Part shown: positions 1 to 5,304 of the stretch, piece after piece
How positions within the stretch are numbered: position 1 is the stretch's first letter
Layout: each line of letters starts with the position of its first letter
Assembly (NCBI GenBank): GCA_002321335.1
Contig: DCMG01000052.1
Location: 1 to 8,290, forward strand
Source: Bacteroidales bacterium UBA1628
GTDB taxonomy: Bacteria > Bacteroidota > Bacteroidia > Bacteroidales > UBA932
Direction: 5' to 3'
Length of the DNA: 8,290 nt
The notes under the pieces: model-generated
Databases searched by the model: none
The model's input: the letters and a program-made list of their open reading frames with translations, nothing else
Told to the model about the DNA's origin: nothing
Program-made: the position numbers and the translations under genes

Positions 1-26
1 TTCTTACGTGAGACGTTTACATCAAA

Positions 27-1241
27 TTAGTACAATAGTCCAAACATCCATAGAGGAATGCGGTTGCCGTAACCGGTCTCTATACCGTCAATGCCAAGGT
101 AACTTGTTGGAATGTCTGCGATTTGTTCAAAATTTTTATTGTCGCCACCTATCTCAAACAGATAGTCGCCATCTACAAGAAAATCTCCTTTTGTCGGCAT
201 TTGCACGGAAGATACCGCGGACATTTGGTTGATGAAGAACGTTTCGCGCATGGTTCCAATGTTGATCTTTGGAGAAAACGCATACATAAGATTGGTGTTT
301 CCGAGATAGATTTTTTCAGGATTGACCAGTCTTTTGTAATTCTTAAGTTCAGTTGTGAGAAGGTTCAGAATTTCAGCCTCATCCAGTTTATAGAGGAGGG
401 AGAGGAGAGTGTTTCTGGTTGTGCTCATGGATGAAGCCAGCCTTTCCGTGTTGGGTTGCAGAGGAACATTCTCAGCGATGATCATAAATAGCTTCTTGCA
501 TTTGTCGATGGTGGGGTAGGACACTTTCTCCACAGCTGGAAGGTCGCTTTCCACAACAAGTTTGACCACGTTCTGCAACATCGCCAAGAAATCATCACCG
601 GCCTCTTTATAGAAAGGATATACTCCAAAATGAAGGTAGTTGTCAAATTCTCGTAGAACTTTCATGTGTGACACAATGTCCAGCGATATTGTGTTATGGT
701 GGGAAAGAATATCTTTAAGACTATATGCCGGAATGTCAATGATGCCGTCATATTCCAGAAATTCGCGGAATGACATCCCTTTAAGGATGTAAGGTGTCTG
801 CCGTCTGGACATATCCACGATTGAATTGTCCAGTTCAAGCATTGACGAACCAGTGTAGATAACTCTAAGATTGGCATATTGATCGTAGAGGTTCTTGATT
901 ATGCGGCTCCAGTCCTCGTATTTATGCACTTCGTCTATGTAGAATTCATTGATTCCACGATTGTACAGAAATCCTATCAGTTCCTGAAGAGAGTGCGTTT
1001 TGAACCAAAGATGATCCAATGATATGTAGATTGTGTCATCAGGGTTTGTGTACTTCTCCTTTATTCGTTGGATAAGTATTGTTGTCTTACCCACACCCCG
1101 CTCGCCCCGGATGCCAATTATTCTGGCCTTCCAATTAATCTTATTGTACAAATAGCGTTTGAAATCAAGCGATACTTGTGATAGCTTGCTGTGATAAAAT
1201 TCAATGAGAGGGCGAATGTCTGAAAGTTCCATATCAATCAT
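27..1241 (-). CDS. AAA family ATPase (AAA_14 / DUF4143-like), 404 aa
   Basis: This encodes a P-loop ATPase of a type common and often multicopy in Bacteroidota; its cellular role is not established. Counting from the ATG at 1241, Walker A is GIRGERGVGKTT at about residues 43-54, with Lys52. Walker B is EFYIDEVHK, with Asp103-Glu104, and a sensor-like YTGSS lies near residue 130. The motif SFREFLEY at about 157-164 is typical of AAA_14 proteins. The C-terminal region from about 350 (KGDFLVDG...FEIGGDNK) resembles the D...E...K pattern of the degenerate nuclease-like DUF4143 tail; this is inference. The frame stays open to a TTG at 1253, but that codon lies inside a TACATTTG -7 box, so I chose ATG 1241; ATG 1232 is also possible. 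The gene looks AT-richer than the cit genes, which would fit horizontal acquisition. It stands alone, with no partner gene. Confidence 0.88.
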   Translation of the reverse strand: MIDMELSDIRPLIEFYHSKLSQVSLDFKRYLYNKINWKARIIGIRGERGVGKTTILIQRIKEKYTNPDDTIYISLDHLWFKTHSLQELIGFLYNRGINEFYIDEVHKYEDWSRIIKNLYDQYANLRVIYTGSSMLELDNSIVDMSRRQTPYILKGMSFREFLEYDGIIDIPAYSLKDILSHHNTISLDIVSHMKVLREFDNYLHFGVYPFYKEAGDDFLAMLQNVVKLVVESDLPAVEKVSYPTIDKCKKLFMIIAENVPLQPNTERLASSMSTTRNTLLSLLYKLDEAEILNLLTTELKNYKRLVNPEKIYLGNTNLMYAFSPKINIGTMRETFFINQMSAVSSVQMPTKGDFLVDGDYLFEIGGDNKNFEQIADIPTSYLGIDGIETGYGNRIPLWMFGLLY

Positions 1242-1250
1242 CTTTGATGA

Positions 1251-1282
1251 CAAATGTAAAAAACATTTTTGTAAAAATGAAA
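1251..1282 (-). promoter_or_regulatory. Candidate Bacteroidota promoter for the AAA ATPase
   Basis: Read on the minus strand, TACATTTG (1251-1258) matches the TAnnTTTG -7 consensus. TTTC (1279-1282) lies 20 nt upstream, one base away from the TTTG -33 box. Transcription would begin at about 1242-1247, giving a very short or absent leader before ATG 1241 or about 10-15 nt before ATG 1232. The box overlaps the upstream TTG at 1253, which argues against that codon as the start. Confidence 0.5.
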
Positions 1283-1312
1283 ATCGATAATAAAATCATT
1301 TTTGCAAAAACG
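1264..1312. repeat. Two related CATTTTTGxAAAAA boxes upstream of the ATPase
   Basis: CATTTTTGTAAAAATG at 1264-1279 is a perfect dyad of CATTTT and AAAATG around TGTA. A second, degenerate copy, CATTTTTGCAAAAACG, starts at 1297. The copies are 33 bp apart, about three helical turns, in the promoter region of the ATPase. They could be tandem operator sites, but the region is AT-rich and chance is not excluded. Confidence 0.3.
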
Positions 1313-1325
1313 GAAATGATATCAT

Positions 1326-1407
1326 CCGTGCGCAGAATCGTCCTTCTAACGAACGAGAGACGGTAAACCACTCCTTTCGTGAGTGATTCGCTTGATTTCA
1401 CGCACGG
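1326..1407. other. Possible folded element in the 3' region of the sulfatase-maturase gene
   Basis: CCGTGCG (1326-1332) and CGCACGG (1401-1407) form a perfect 7-bp outer pairing around 68 nt. Inside lies a hairpin with arms 1366-1373 and 1381-1388 and a 7-nt loop. As minus-strand RNA it gives 8 pairs (AAUCACUC with GAGUGGUU, one U-G wobble); as plus-strand RNA one pair becomes C-A. This suggests it belongs to the downstream transcript of the minus-strand gene ending at 1465, perhaps as a weak terminator. No clear U tract follows. It is not a tRNA: no T-arm or anticodon arm is in place. Confidence 0.3.
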
Positions 1408-1464
1408 AGGATAATGGTGGGGCTTTTAGGGGAGGGATGGACATCGTCTTGGCTATCTCGCCTT

Positions 1465-2784
1465 TTATCGCTGTTGGATCGCATGGGTTCTGGCCCAAGG
1501 AATGACGTAGGCGGGGGACATCTTGCGGGACAGGAGGTCTTTCATGTAGTCCATGTAGGGGGCGACATGGCTGAAGAACATCTGGTAGCCTGTGCAGAGG
1601 GCGTTGAGGCCGGTCTCAATCCGTGCACCGCCACGAGCCTGACGGGACTCGTAGGTGTTGAACCTGTGCTTGGGGCACTCTCCGTTGCAGGCGAAAAGCC
1701 ATTCGCATCGGAGGCATTTGGTGGGCAGCTTGTTGCGTTTGTCTATGCCGAAGGCGGTCTGCTTGACGGAATGCATCATCTCAGCGATGGACTTGTCGGC
1801 GATGTTGCCCAGAAGATAGTCCTTATAGACAAAATGATCACATGGGTAGAGATCCCCGTTGTGCTCGATGACGGTATTGCCACCGCAGGTCTGGGCGAAG
1901 GTGCAGGTGCCCGGCATCTCACCGACCCAGTTGGCGAGGGTCGCATCGAAATTAGTGACGAAATAGCGTCCGACATCGTTGCGTACCCAATAATCGAATA
2001 TGTCACAGAGGAATCGACCGAAACCGATGTCACTCACCGACCAAGGTGCTATGACAGCTCCATCGGTTTTGGGGTCAACGATGTAAGGCCGTTTCTTCTT
2101 GTCTGGCTTGCCAGCCCCGTTCTGCGGGTACTTGACATGCTCCACGACCGGCATGAACTGCATGAAGCCGCTGCCGACCTCTTTTAAGAATATGTAAGTT
2201 TCCAACCCTCGGCCTTCGCTGGCATGGTTCACCGTGGACATCGTGTTGAATTCAACCCCTTCCCCTTTAAGAATATTCAACCCACTCATCACCTTGTCAA
2301 AGGTCGGGAAGCCACCCTTGTTCTTGCGGTACCTGTCGTGAATATCCTTGGGGCCATCCAGGGATATTCCCACAAGAAAATCGTTGTCGTGGAAGAATCT
2401 CGCCCATTCGCGGTTGAGGAGGGTGCCGTTGGTCTGGATGGTGTTGTGGATTACCTTGTCACCAGCATATTTACGCTCATATTCAATGGCCTTTCTGTAG
2501 AAGTCCAGCCCCAACACCAGCGGTTCGCCACCGTGCCAGTTGAAAGTGACCTCTGGCACCTCATTGGCGTTGATATATTCCTGAACGACCTTTTCCAGCA
2601 TCGCTTCGCTCATCCGCGGCTCCTTGCCACCGTAGATCTCGGCCTTATCGAGGTAGTAGCAGTACTTGCAGTCCAGATTGCAGAGCGAACCAGCCGGTTT
2701 CAGCATGATGTTGAAGGCCATCGGCCCGGAAAGGCGGACGGCATCCCCAAGGGTGAGGGTCTTTTCAAATGACGCGTCTGACAT
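1465..2784 (-). CDS. Anaerobic sulfatase-maturating enzyme (radical SAM/SPASM), 439 aa
   Basis: This radical S-adenosylmethionine enzyme would oxidise the active-site Cys or Ser of type I sulfatases to formylglycine without oxygen, in the cytoplasm. The radical-SAM cluster motif is CNLDCKYC (Cys35, Cys39, Cys42), and GGEP follows at 85-88. The C-terminal SPASM domain carries all eight cysteines expected for two auxiliary clusters: 294, 300, 315, 357, 360, 366, 370 and 397. Their spacing closely follows the clostridial anSME. Asp316 directly after Cys315 matches the proposed catalytic base of anSME. Bacteroides relatives include ChuR (about 414 aa), so this protein is slightly longer. The frame opens at ATG 2784 and the family-like sequence (FNIMLKPAGSLCN) begins soon after. 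No sulfatase gene lies in the window, so the enzyme would act on substrates encoded elsewhere. A related peptide-modifying SPASM role is less likely. Confidence 0.92.
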   Translation of the reverse strand: MSDASFEKTLTLGDAVRLSGPMAFNIMLKPAGSLCNLDCKYCYYLDKAEIYGGKEPRMSEAMLEKVVQEYINANEVPEVTFNWHGGEPLVLGLDFYRKAIEYERKYAGDKVIHNTIQTNGTLLNREWARFFHDNDFLVGISLDGPKDIHDRYRKNKGGFPTFDKVMSGLNILKGEGVEFNTMSTVNHASEGRGLETYIFLKEVGSGFMQFMPVVEHVKYPQNGAGKPDKKKRPYIVDPKTDGAVIAPWSVSDIGFGRFLCDIFDYWVRNDVGRYFVTNFDATLANWVGEMPGTCTFAQTCGGNTVIEHNGDLYPCDHFVYKDYLLGNIADKSIAEMMHSVKQTAFGIDKRNKLPTKCLRCEWLFACNGECPKHRFNTYESRQARGGARIETGLNALCTGYQMFFSHVAPYMDYMKDLLSRKMSPAYVIPWARTHAIQQR

Positions 2785-2810
2785 GTTTTTGAATATTTAG
2801 AAGCGGTTTT

Positions 2811-2843
2811 GAATTTCTCAAAGTTGCATCTTTGTGAAAATTC
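2811..2843. repeat. Imperfect inverted repeat upstream of the sulfatase-maturase gene
   Basis: Arms at 2811-2823 (GAATTTCTCAAAG) and 2830-2843 (CTTTGTGAAAATTC) pair around TTGCAT with one bulge and one mismatch. The element sits 27 bp from the ATG at 2784, so it could be an operator or a leader hairpin. No convincing TAnnTTTG box with a TTTG partner is visible for this gene. CAACTTTG, read on the minus strand inside the left arm, is a one-mismatch -7 candidate without a -33 box. Confidence 0.35.
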
Positions 2844-2875
2844 AAGATAGAAAAATATGAATTATTCGGGATAAT

Positions 2876-2912
2876 CGTGCGGAATCTTGAATTTTTTGCC
2901 ACTTTCCGCACG
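2876..2912. repeat. 9-bp perfect inverted repeat CGTGCGGAA / TTCCGCACG
   Basis: Arms are at 2876-2884 and 2904-2912 with a 19-nt loop. On the plus strand the pairing extends by A-T, A-T and one U-G wobble (2873-2875 with 2913-2915), giving 12 pairs. It lies about 90 bp upstream of the sulfatase-maturase start and just beyond the threonine aldolase terminator. It could be a regulator-binding dyad or a hairpin. The CGCACGG core also occurs at 1326-1332 and 1401-1407, on the other side of the same gene. Confidence 0.4.
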
Positions 2913-2969
2913 GTTTTCCTCCACGATTTTCACGGGAAAAGACATCTACATCTTTGCCAACAGGTTTAT

Positions 2970-3012
2970 AACTGGATAGCTTATTCTTTTTATCCAAGTA
3001 AGCCATCCAGTT
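2970..3012 (-). terminator. Terminator-like hairpin at the end of the threonine aldolase gene
   Basis: Arms at 2999-3012 and 2970-2983 form a 14-bp stem in minus-strand RNA (AACUGGAUGGCUUA with UAAGCUAUCCAGUU, one G-U wobble) around a 15-nt loop. In plus-strand RNA the wobble becomes an A-C mismatch, so the minus transcript is favoured. The downstream U tract is poor (AUAAACC), so it may act as an RNA 3'-end structure rather than a strict intrinsic terminator. It overlaps the second stop codon (2990-2992) that the aldolase frame would reach if the TGA at 3038 were sense. Confidence 0.6.
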
Positions 3013-3037
3013 TCTCCAACTCCTCTTCTTTGGTAGC
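2990..3037 (-). pseudogene. Detached C-terminal codons of the threonine aldolase
   Basis: Directly after the TGA at 3038-3040 the same frame reads ATKEEELEKLDGLLG and then TAA at 2990-2992. Joined to the preceding CRFVTS with a Trp in place of the stop, this gives CRFVTSWATKEEE. That is the usual end of threonine aldolases of this type, where a short acidic helix closes the protein. A single TGG to TGA change would explain it; full length would be 342 aa. Confidence 0.7.
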
Positions 3038-4018
3038 TCAACTGGTCACGAAACGACAGATGATCTCATCTTCGCTCTTTCTTCCCCAAATTTCAAAAGC
3101 CACATTCTTGGAGAGTGCCTCGTAGAGAGCGGGGGGGAGGGTGACAAATTGCTGGTTGGTAGGAGAATCGTAGGCGAGCGCGATGTCGTGTCTGGCAAAA
3201 ATGTCACGGAGACGAATTGCCATGTTGATGGCGTGGCGAGACACCTTGAAGTAAAGATTATCTGTGAATAAAGTGTCGAATTGTATGCCGAGCATTCTGC
3301 CTTTGGCAAGCAAGGCTCCATGCCGCTTGACGGTCGTGAAGAAATATTTTGGGGCCTTCATGCCTGAGAACACAACAGCCTCTCCAAACATCGCTCCCAC
3401 CTTGGTGCCACCTATGTAGAACACATCGCAATGCCTGGCAAGGAACGGAAGGTCGTAATCGCATGCTTCGGACATCAATCCATAACCCAATCTTGCACCA
3501 TCAATAAAGAGTCGAAGGTTATATTTCCGGCAGGTGGCATAGAGCTTTTCCAACTCTGCCTTTGAATATACCATGCCGAACTCGGTAGGCATAGAGATGT
3601 AAACCATGCCTGGCTGTACCATGTGAGGATGAGTCTCATCGTCGTGAAATGCATCCATGTAGGCAGACAGTGTGCCGGCCGCTAACTTGCTGTTGTCGGA
3701 AGGGAGAGTGATCACCTTATGCCCGAAAGCCTCCACGGCTCCCGACTCATGAACCTCGATATGCCCTGTCTCCACGCAGATGACACCTTCGCACCCCAAA
3801 AGCAAGGAGTCTATCACCGTTGCATTGGTCTGGGTCCCACCTACAAGGAAGAACACATCCGCGTTCTCGTCATCCACAGCCTTGCGGATCTTCTCCTTTG
3901 CCGCTTTGGTGTAAGGGTCGAATCCATATCCAGAAGTCTTTTCTTCGTTGGCCCTGCCGAGAGCCTCCAGTATCTCCGGCAACATCCCATTGTTATAATC
4001 ACTTTCAAATGAAATCAT
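3038..4018 (-). CDS. ltaE: Low-specificity L-threonine aldolase (PLP-dependent), 326 aa, cut by in-frame TGA
   Basis: This cytoplasmic fold-type I PLP enzyme of the beta-eliminating lyase family cleaves L-threonine or allo-threonine to glycine and acetaldehyde. GGTQTN (60-65) and HIEVHESGAVE (86-96) are the expected N-terminal cofactor and substrate segments. FIDGARLGYG (171-180) carries the Asp173 that pairs with the PLP ring nitrogen. YIGGTKVGAMFG (201-212) carries the Schiff-base Lys206. The ATG at 4018 opens directly into the family's usual start (ISFESDYNNGM). The frame ends at TGA 3038-3040 after CRFVTS, where relatives normally continue with Trp or another aromatic residue; the lost tail is still encoded downstream. 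All catalytic residues precede the stop, so a shortened enzyme might work. Alternatives are a recent nonsense mutation or a base error. The gene is monocistronic by layout, with its own -7 box. The symbol follows the family name. Confidence 0.88.
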   Translation of the reverse strand: MISFESDYNNGMLPEILEALGRANEEKTSGYGFDPYTKAAKEKIRKAVDDENADVFFLVGGTQTNATVIDSLLLGCEGVICVETGHIEVHESGAVEAFGHKVITLPSDNSKLAAGTLSAYMDAFHDDETHPHMVQPGMVYISMPTEFGMVYSKAELEKLYATCRKYNLRLFIDGARLGYGLMSEACDYDLPFLARHCDVFYIGGTKVGAMFGEAVVFSGMKAPKYFFTTVKRHGALLAKGRMLGIQFDTLFTDNLYFKVSRHAINMAIRLRDIFARHDIALAYDSPTNQQFVTLPPALYEALSKNVAFEIWGRKSEDEIICRFVTS

Positions 4019-4041
4019 ATTAAATCTGCATTAGTATGTCT

Positions 4042-4049
4042 CAAAGGTA
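4042..4049 (-). promoter_or_regulatory. -7 box TACCTTTG for the threonine aldolase
   Basis: Read on the minus strand this is an exact TAnnTTTG match, 23 bp before the ATG at 4018. That distance fits a leader of about 15-20 nt. No TTTG box is visible 19-21 nt upstream; only a T-rich stretch (4052-4058) lies in the spacer. Confidence 0.55.
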
Positions 4050-4226
4050 GTAAAAAAAAGACCGATCGAGATGGCCATCCTGCCATTTGGGTCAAGGAAG
4101 GACATATCTTGAAAGAATCCCGGTAGCATTGGGCTACAGGCGGTGGAATGCTGTGCGTTGATATCCGGCGACATGAAAAAAGCTGCCGGTCATTTCTGGA
4201 GGACAGCGTTTACGAATATCAAAACA

Positions 4227-4260
4227 GGTCAGCCTGACCTTGTGAAAGGTTGGGCTGACC
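4227..4260 (+). other. 15-bp hairpin with GUGA tetraloop (unassigned RNA structure or terminator)
   Basis: Arms at 4227-4241 (GGTCAGCCTGACCTT) and 4246-4260 (AAGGTTGGGCTGACC) enclose GTGA. In plus-strand RNA all 15 positions pair, with adjacent U-G and G-U wobbles, and the loop is a GNRA tetraloop. In minus-strand RNA the two wobbles become A-C mismatches, but a short U-rich run (TGTTTTGAT) follows, so it could also terminate the GyrI-like transcript ending at 4338. No U tract follows on the plus strand. The 319-bp gap 4019-4337 holds nothing else I can support apart from the -7 box at 4042-4049. Confidence 0.5.
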
Positions 4261-4337
4261 ATAATAGAAGAAGGTGATTTGGGTGAATGCCGATTAGGCG
4301 TAGCCGTAAAGATTGCCGGCAAGTTGTTGAAGTCTGT

Positions 4338-4826
4338 CTATGCGATCGGAATCCAGAGTTCGGTCAGGAGGTCTTCCGGCTTTGTGAGCGCCGGGTCGTT
4401 CAGATACTTCTCGAACATCGCTTTCGGAAGCACTTCCACTCCGTTTTCCTGAAGCAGATGGCCATAGACCTCTTCATAGACCTGGCCGAGTTCAGTGTAC
4501 GGGCCTTTGTGCAGGAAGACAATGAACTTACCGCCCTCAAGGGTTCCGACTCTGACCTCTCCCTCTGGCTGGAGGCCGCCTAGTTTAGGGTGGGCTATGC
4601 CTACATCCACGCGGCACTTCTCTGCGGGAGTTGTCGTAGGGTCATCAAGATAGACACTGATGTACTCCGCGTCAATGCAGCCTACACGGTTTTCATCCTT
4701 GCAGTACTTGACGATTTTATCCCAAGCTCCAGAATAATCTACATTCTTGTAGTCTCCGGTCAGGCGCACGCTCAGAGCACTGACATCCTCCCTGGTTTCG
4801 ATTCTTTGTTCAAGTTTAACAATCAT
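4338..4826 (-). CDS. Stand-alone GyrI-like (effector-binding domain) protein, 162 aa
   Basis: The protein is a single GyrI-like/SbmC-type SOUL-fold domain without a DNA-binding helix-turn-helix. Signature segments are ISVYLDDPTTTPAEKCRVDVGI (about residues 55-76), GGKFIVFLHKGPYTELGQVYEEVYGHLL (about 98-125) and the closing TELWIPIA with its conserved Glu. Domains of this family bind small hydrophobic or cationic compounds at the C-terminus of AraC/MerR regulators. Stand-alone members include the gyrase inhibitor SbmC/GyrI, and some were shown to hydrolyse cyclopropanoid genotoxins. Which applies here cannot be told. The frame is open to a TTG at 4853, but that codon is inside the -7 box, so ATG 4826 is chosen. 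The gene is divergent from the citrate lyase operon across a 478-bp control region. Confidence 0.85.
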   Translation of the reverse strand: MIVKLEQRIETREDVSALSVRLTGDYKNVDYSGAWDKIVKYCKDENRVGCIDAEYISVYLDDPTTTPAEKCRVDVGIAHPKLGGLQPEGEVRVGTLEGGKFIVFLHKGPYTELGQVYEEVYGHLLQENGVEVLPKAMFEKYLNDPALTKPEDLLTELWIPIA

Positions 4827-4850
4827 AATATAATCAGTTTTTGTTGACGG

Positions 4851-4858
4851 CAAAGGTA
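4851..4858 (-). promoter_or_regulatory. -7 box TACCTTTG for the GyrI-like gene
   Basis: An exact TAnnTTTG match on the minus strand, 24 bp before the ATG at 4826. No TTTG is found at the -33 position; that place (about 4877-4882) is covered by the dyad at 4873-4889, which suggests control by an activator or repressor. Confidence 0.55.
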
Positions 4859-4872
4859 CGGCGAAAAGCCTT

Positions 4873-4898
4873 TGTCCATGGTATGGACAGGGTGGACA
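4873..4898. promoter_or_regulatory. Candidate operator TGTCCAT-GGT-ATGGACA plus a third half-site
   Basis: A perfect 7-bp dyad with a 3-bp centre lies at 4873-4889, and another TGGACA follows at 4893-4898, 9 bp after the TGGACA of the dyad's right arm. It covers the expected -33 region of the GyrI-like promoter. Such placement is typical of a dimeric regulator that blocks or replaces -33 recognition. The regulator is not encoded in the window. Confidence 0.45.
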
Positions 4899-4973
4899 TC
4901 ATAACTCTGCATGTTCTTGACTGTCAGCCTGTTTTTTTATTACGATACGGACAATTATAAATAGTCCGCAAGG

Positions 4974-5002
4974 ATGGTCACTGAGCCTGTCGAAGTGACC
5001 GT
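4974..5002. repeat. REP-like extragenic palindrome (GGTCACT / AGTGACC)
   Basis: GGTCACT (4976-4982) and AGTGACC (4994-5000) pair perfectly around GAGCCTGTCGA, and the stem extends by one wobble and one A-T pair. The core, read on the other strand as TTCGACAGGCTCAGTGACC, resembles repetitive extragenic palindromes that I recall from many bacterial genomes and that are linked to IS200/IS605-like REP-associated transposases. Only one copy lies in this window. Its translation (VTEPVEVT) produces spurious small ORFs. Confidence 0.6.
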
Positions 5003-5103
5003 CAATCTCAGTTCCCGGCAGACTTGGTTACTGGACAGGAAAGGTGCCCGGGAGGTATGGCGACGGTCGGCGCTTCTGAAAAATGAAAATTATTCAGTGG
5101 AAA

Positions 5104-5135
5104 TTTGGCCAACTGAAAAAAGAATCATACCTTTG
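5104..5135 (+). promoter_or_regulatory. Bacteroidota-type promoter for the citrate lyase operon
   Basis: TTTG at 5104-5107, a 20-nt spacer and TACCTTTG at 5128-5135 match the Bacteroides primary sigma consensus (TTTG, N19-21, TAnnTTTG) without mismatch. Transcription would start near 5140, leaving a leader of about 165 nt before the citD ATG at 5305. It is the only complete promoter of this type found in the window. Confidence 0.75.
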
Positions 5136-5147
5136 GCGGAACAAGAT

Positions 5148-5159
5148 GCGACCTGTCGC
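5148..5159. repeat. Short inverted repeat GCGACctGTCGC in the cit leader
   Basis: Five-base arms surround a 2-nt centre just after the predicted transcription start. It could be half of an operator or chance; no hairpin with a usable loop forms from it alone. Confidence 0.25.
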
Positions 5160-5174
5160 TGTGGTTATATATTT

Positions 5175-5190
5175 TTCGGAATATTCCGAA
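5175..5190. promoter_or_regulatory. Perfect 16-bp palindrome TTCGGAATATTCCGAA, candidate operator
   Basis: The palindrome has no central spacer and lies about 35-50 nt after the predicted cit transcription start and 114 bp before citD. A gapless 16-bp palindrome suits a small homodimeric regulator acting as a roadblock or operator. An overlapping partial repeat (CCGAATATTG, 5186-5195) follows. No matching regulator is in view. Confidence 0.45.
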
Positions 5191-5257
5191 TATTGTGAAA
5201 AATTGTAGTCGCCGAGGGTTGGTTTTGTTTATGATTGACACATAATTATTAACACGC

Positions 5258-5272
5258 CTCTGATATTCAGAG
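5258..5272 (+). other. Small hairpin in the cit leader (CTCTGA-tat-TCAGAG)
   Basis: A 6-bp stem with a 3-nt loop lies 32 nt before citD, and a run of six T (5284-5289) follows 11 nt later. The distance between stem and T run is too long for a standard intrinsic terminator, so an attenuator is only a weak possibility. Confidence 0.25.
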
Positions 5273-5304
5273 ACACTGATGACTTTTTTATCGCACATTT
5301 CGCT

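Noticed and set aside
1326..1407. tRNA-like cloverleaf with a 7-bp outer stem
   Set aside because: No T-loop, anticodon arm or CCA-side geometry on either strand.
1414..2187. Long plus-strand open frame (257 codons) opposite the sulfatase maturase gene
   Set aside because: The minus strand has all radical-SAM and SPASM cysteines; the plus frame has no recognisable domain and is a shadow.
2224..2772. Plus-strand open frame of 182 codons
   Set aside because: It lies wholly opposite the same maturase gene and shows no family features.
2990..3040. UGA in threonine aldolase as selenocysteine, with the hairpin 25 nt downstream as a SECIS element
   Set aside because: The position fits Trp, not Cys; the stem lacks a recognisable SECIS loop and fits better as a transcript-end structure.
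4134..4322. Minus-strand 62-codon frame in the gap before the threonine aldolase
   Set aside because: No domain or start signal, and it crosses the 4227-4260 hairpin; not supported as a gene.
4842..4853. TTG 4853 as the start of the GyrI-like gene
   Set aside because: It lies in the TACCTTTG -7 box and would not be in the transcript; ATG 4826 fits the domain start.
4974..5198. Plus-strand 74-codon frame beginning MVTEPVEVT
   Set aside because: Its start is the translated REP-like palindrome and the rest covers the cit promoter; it looks spurious.
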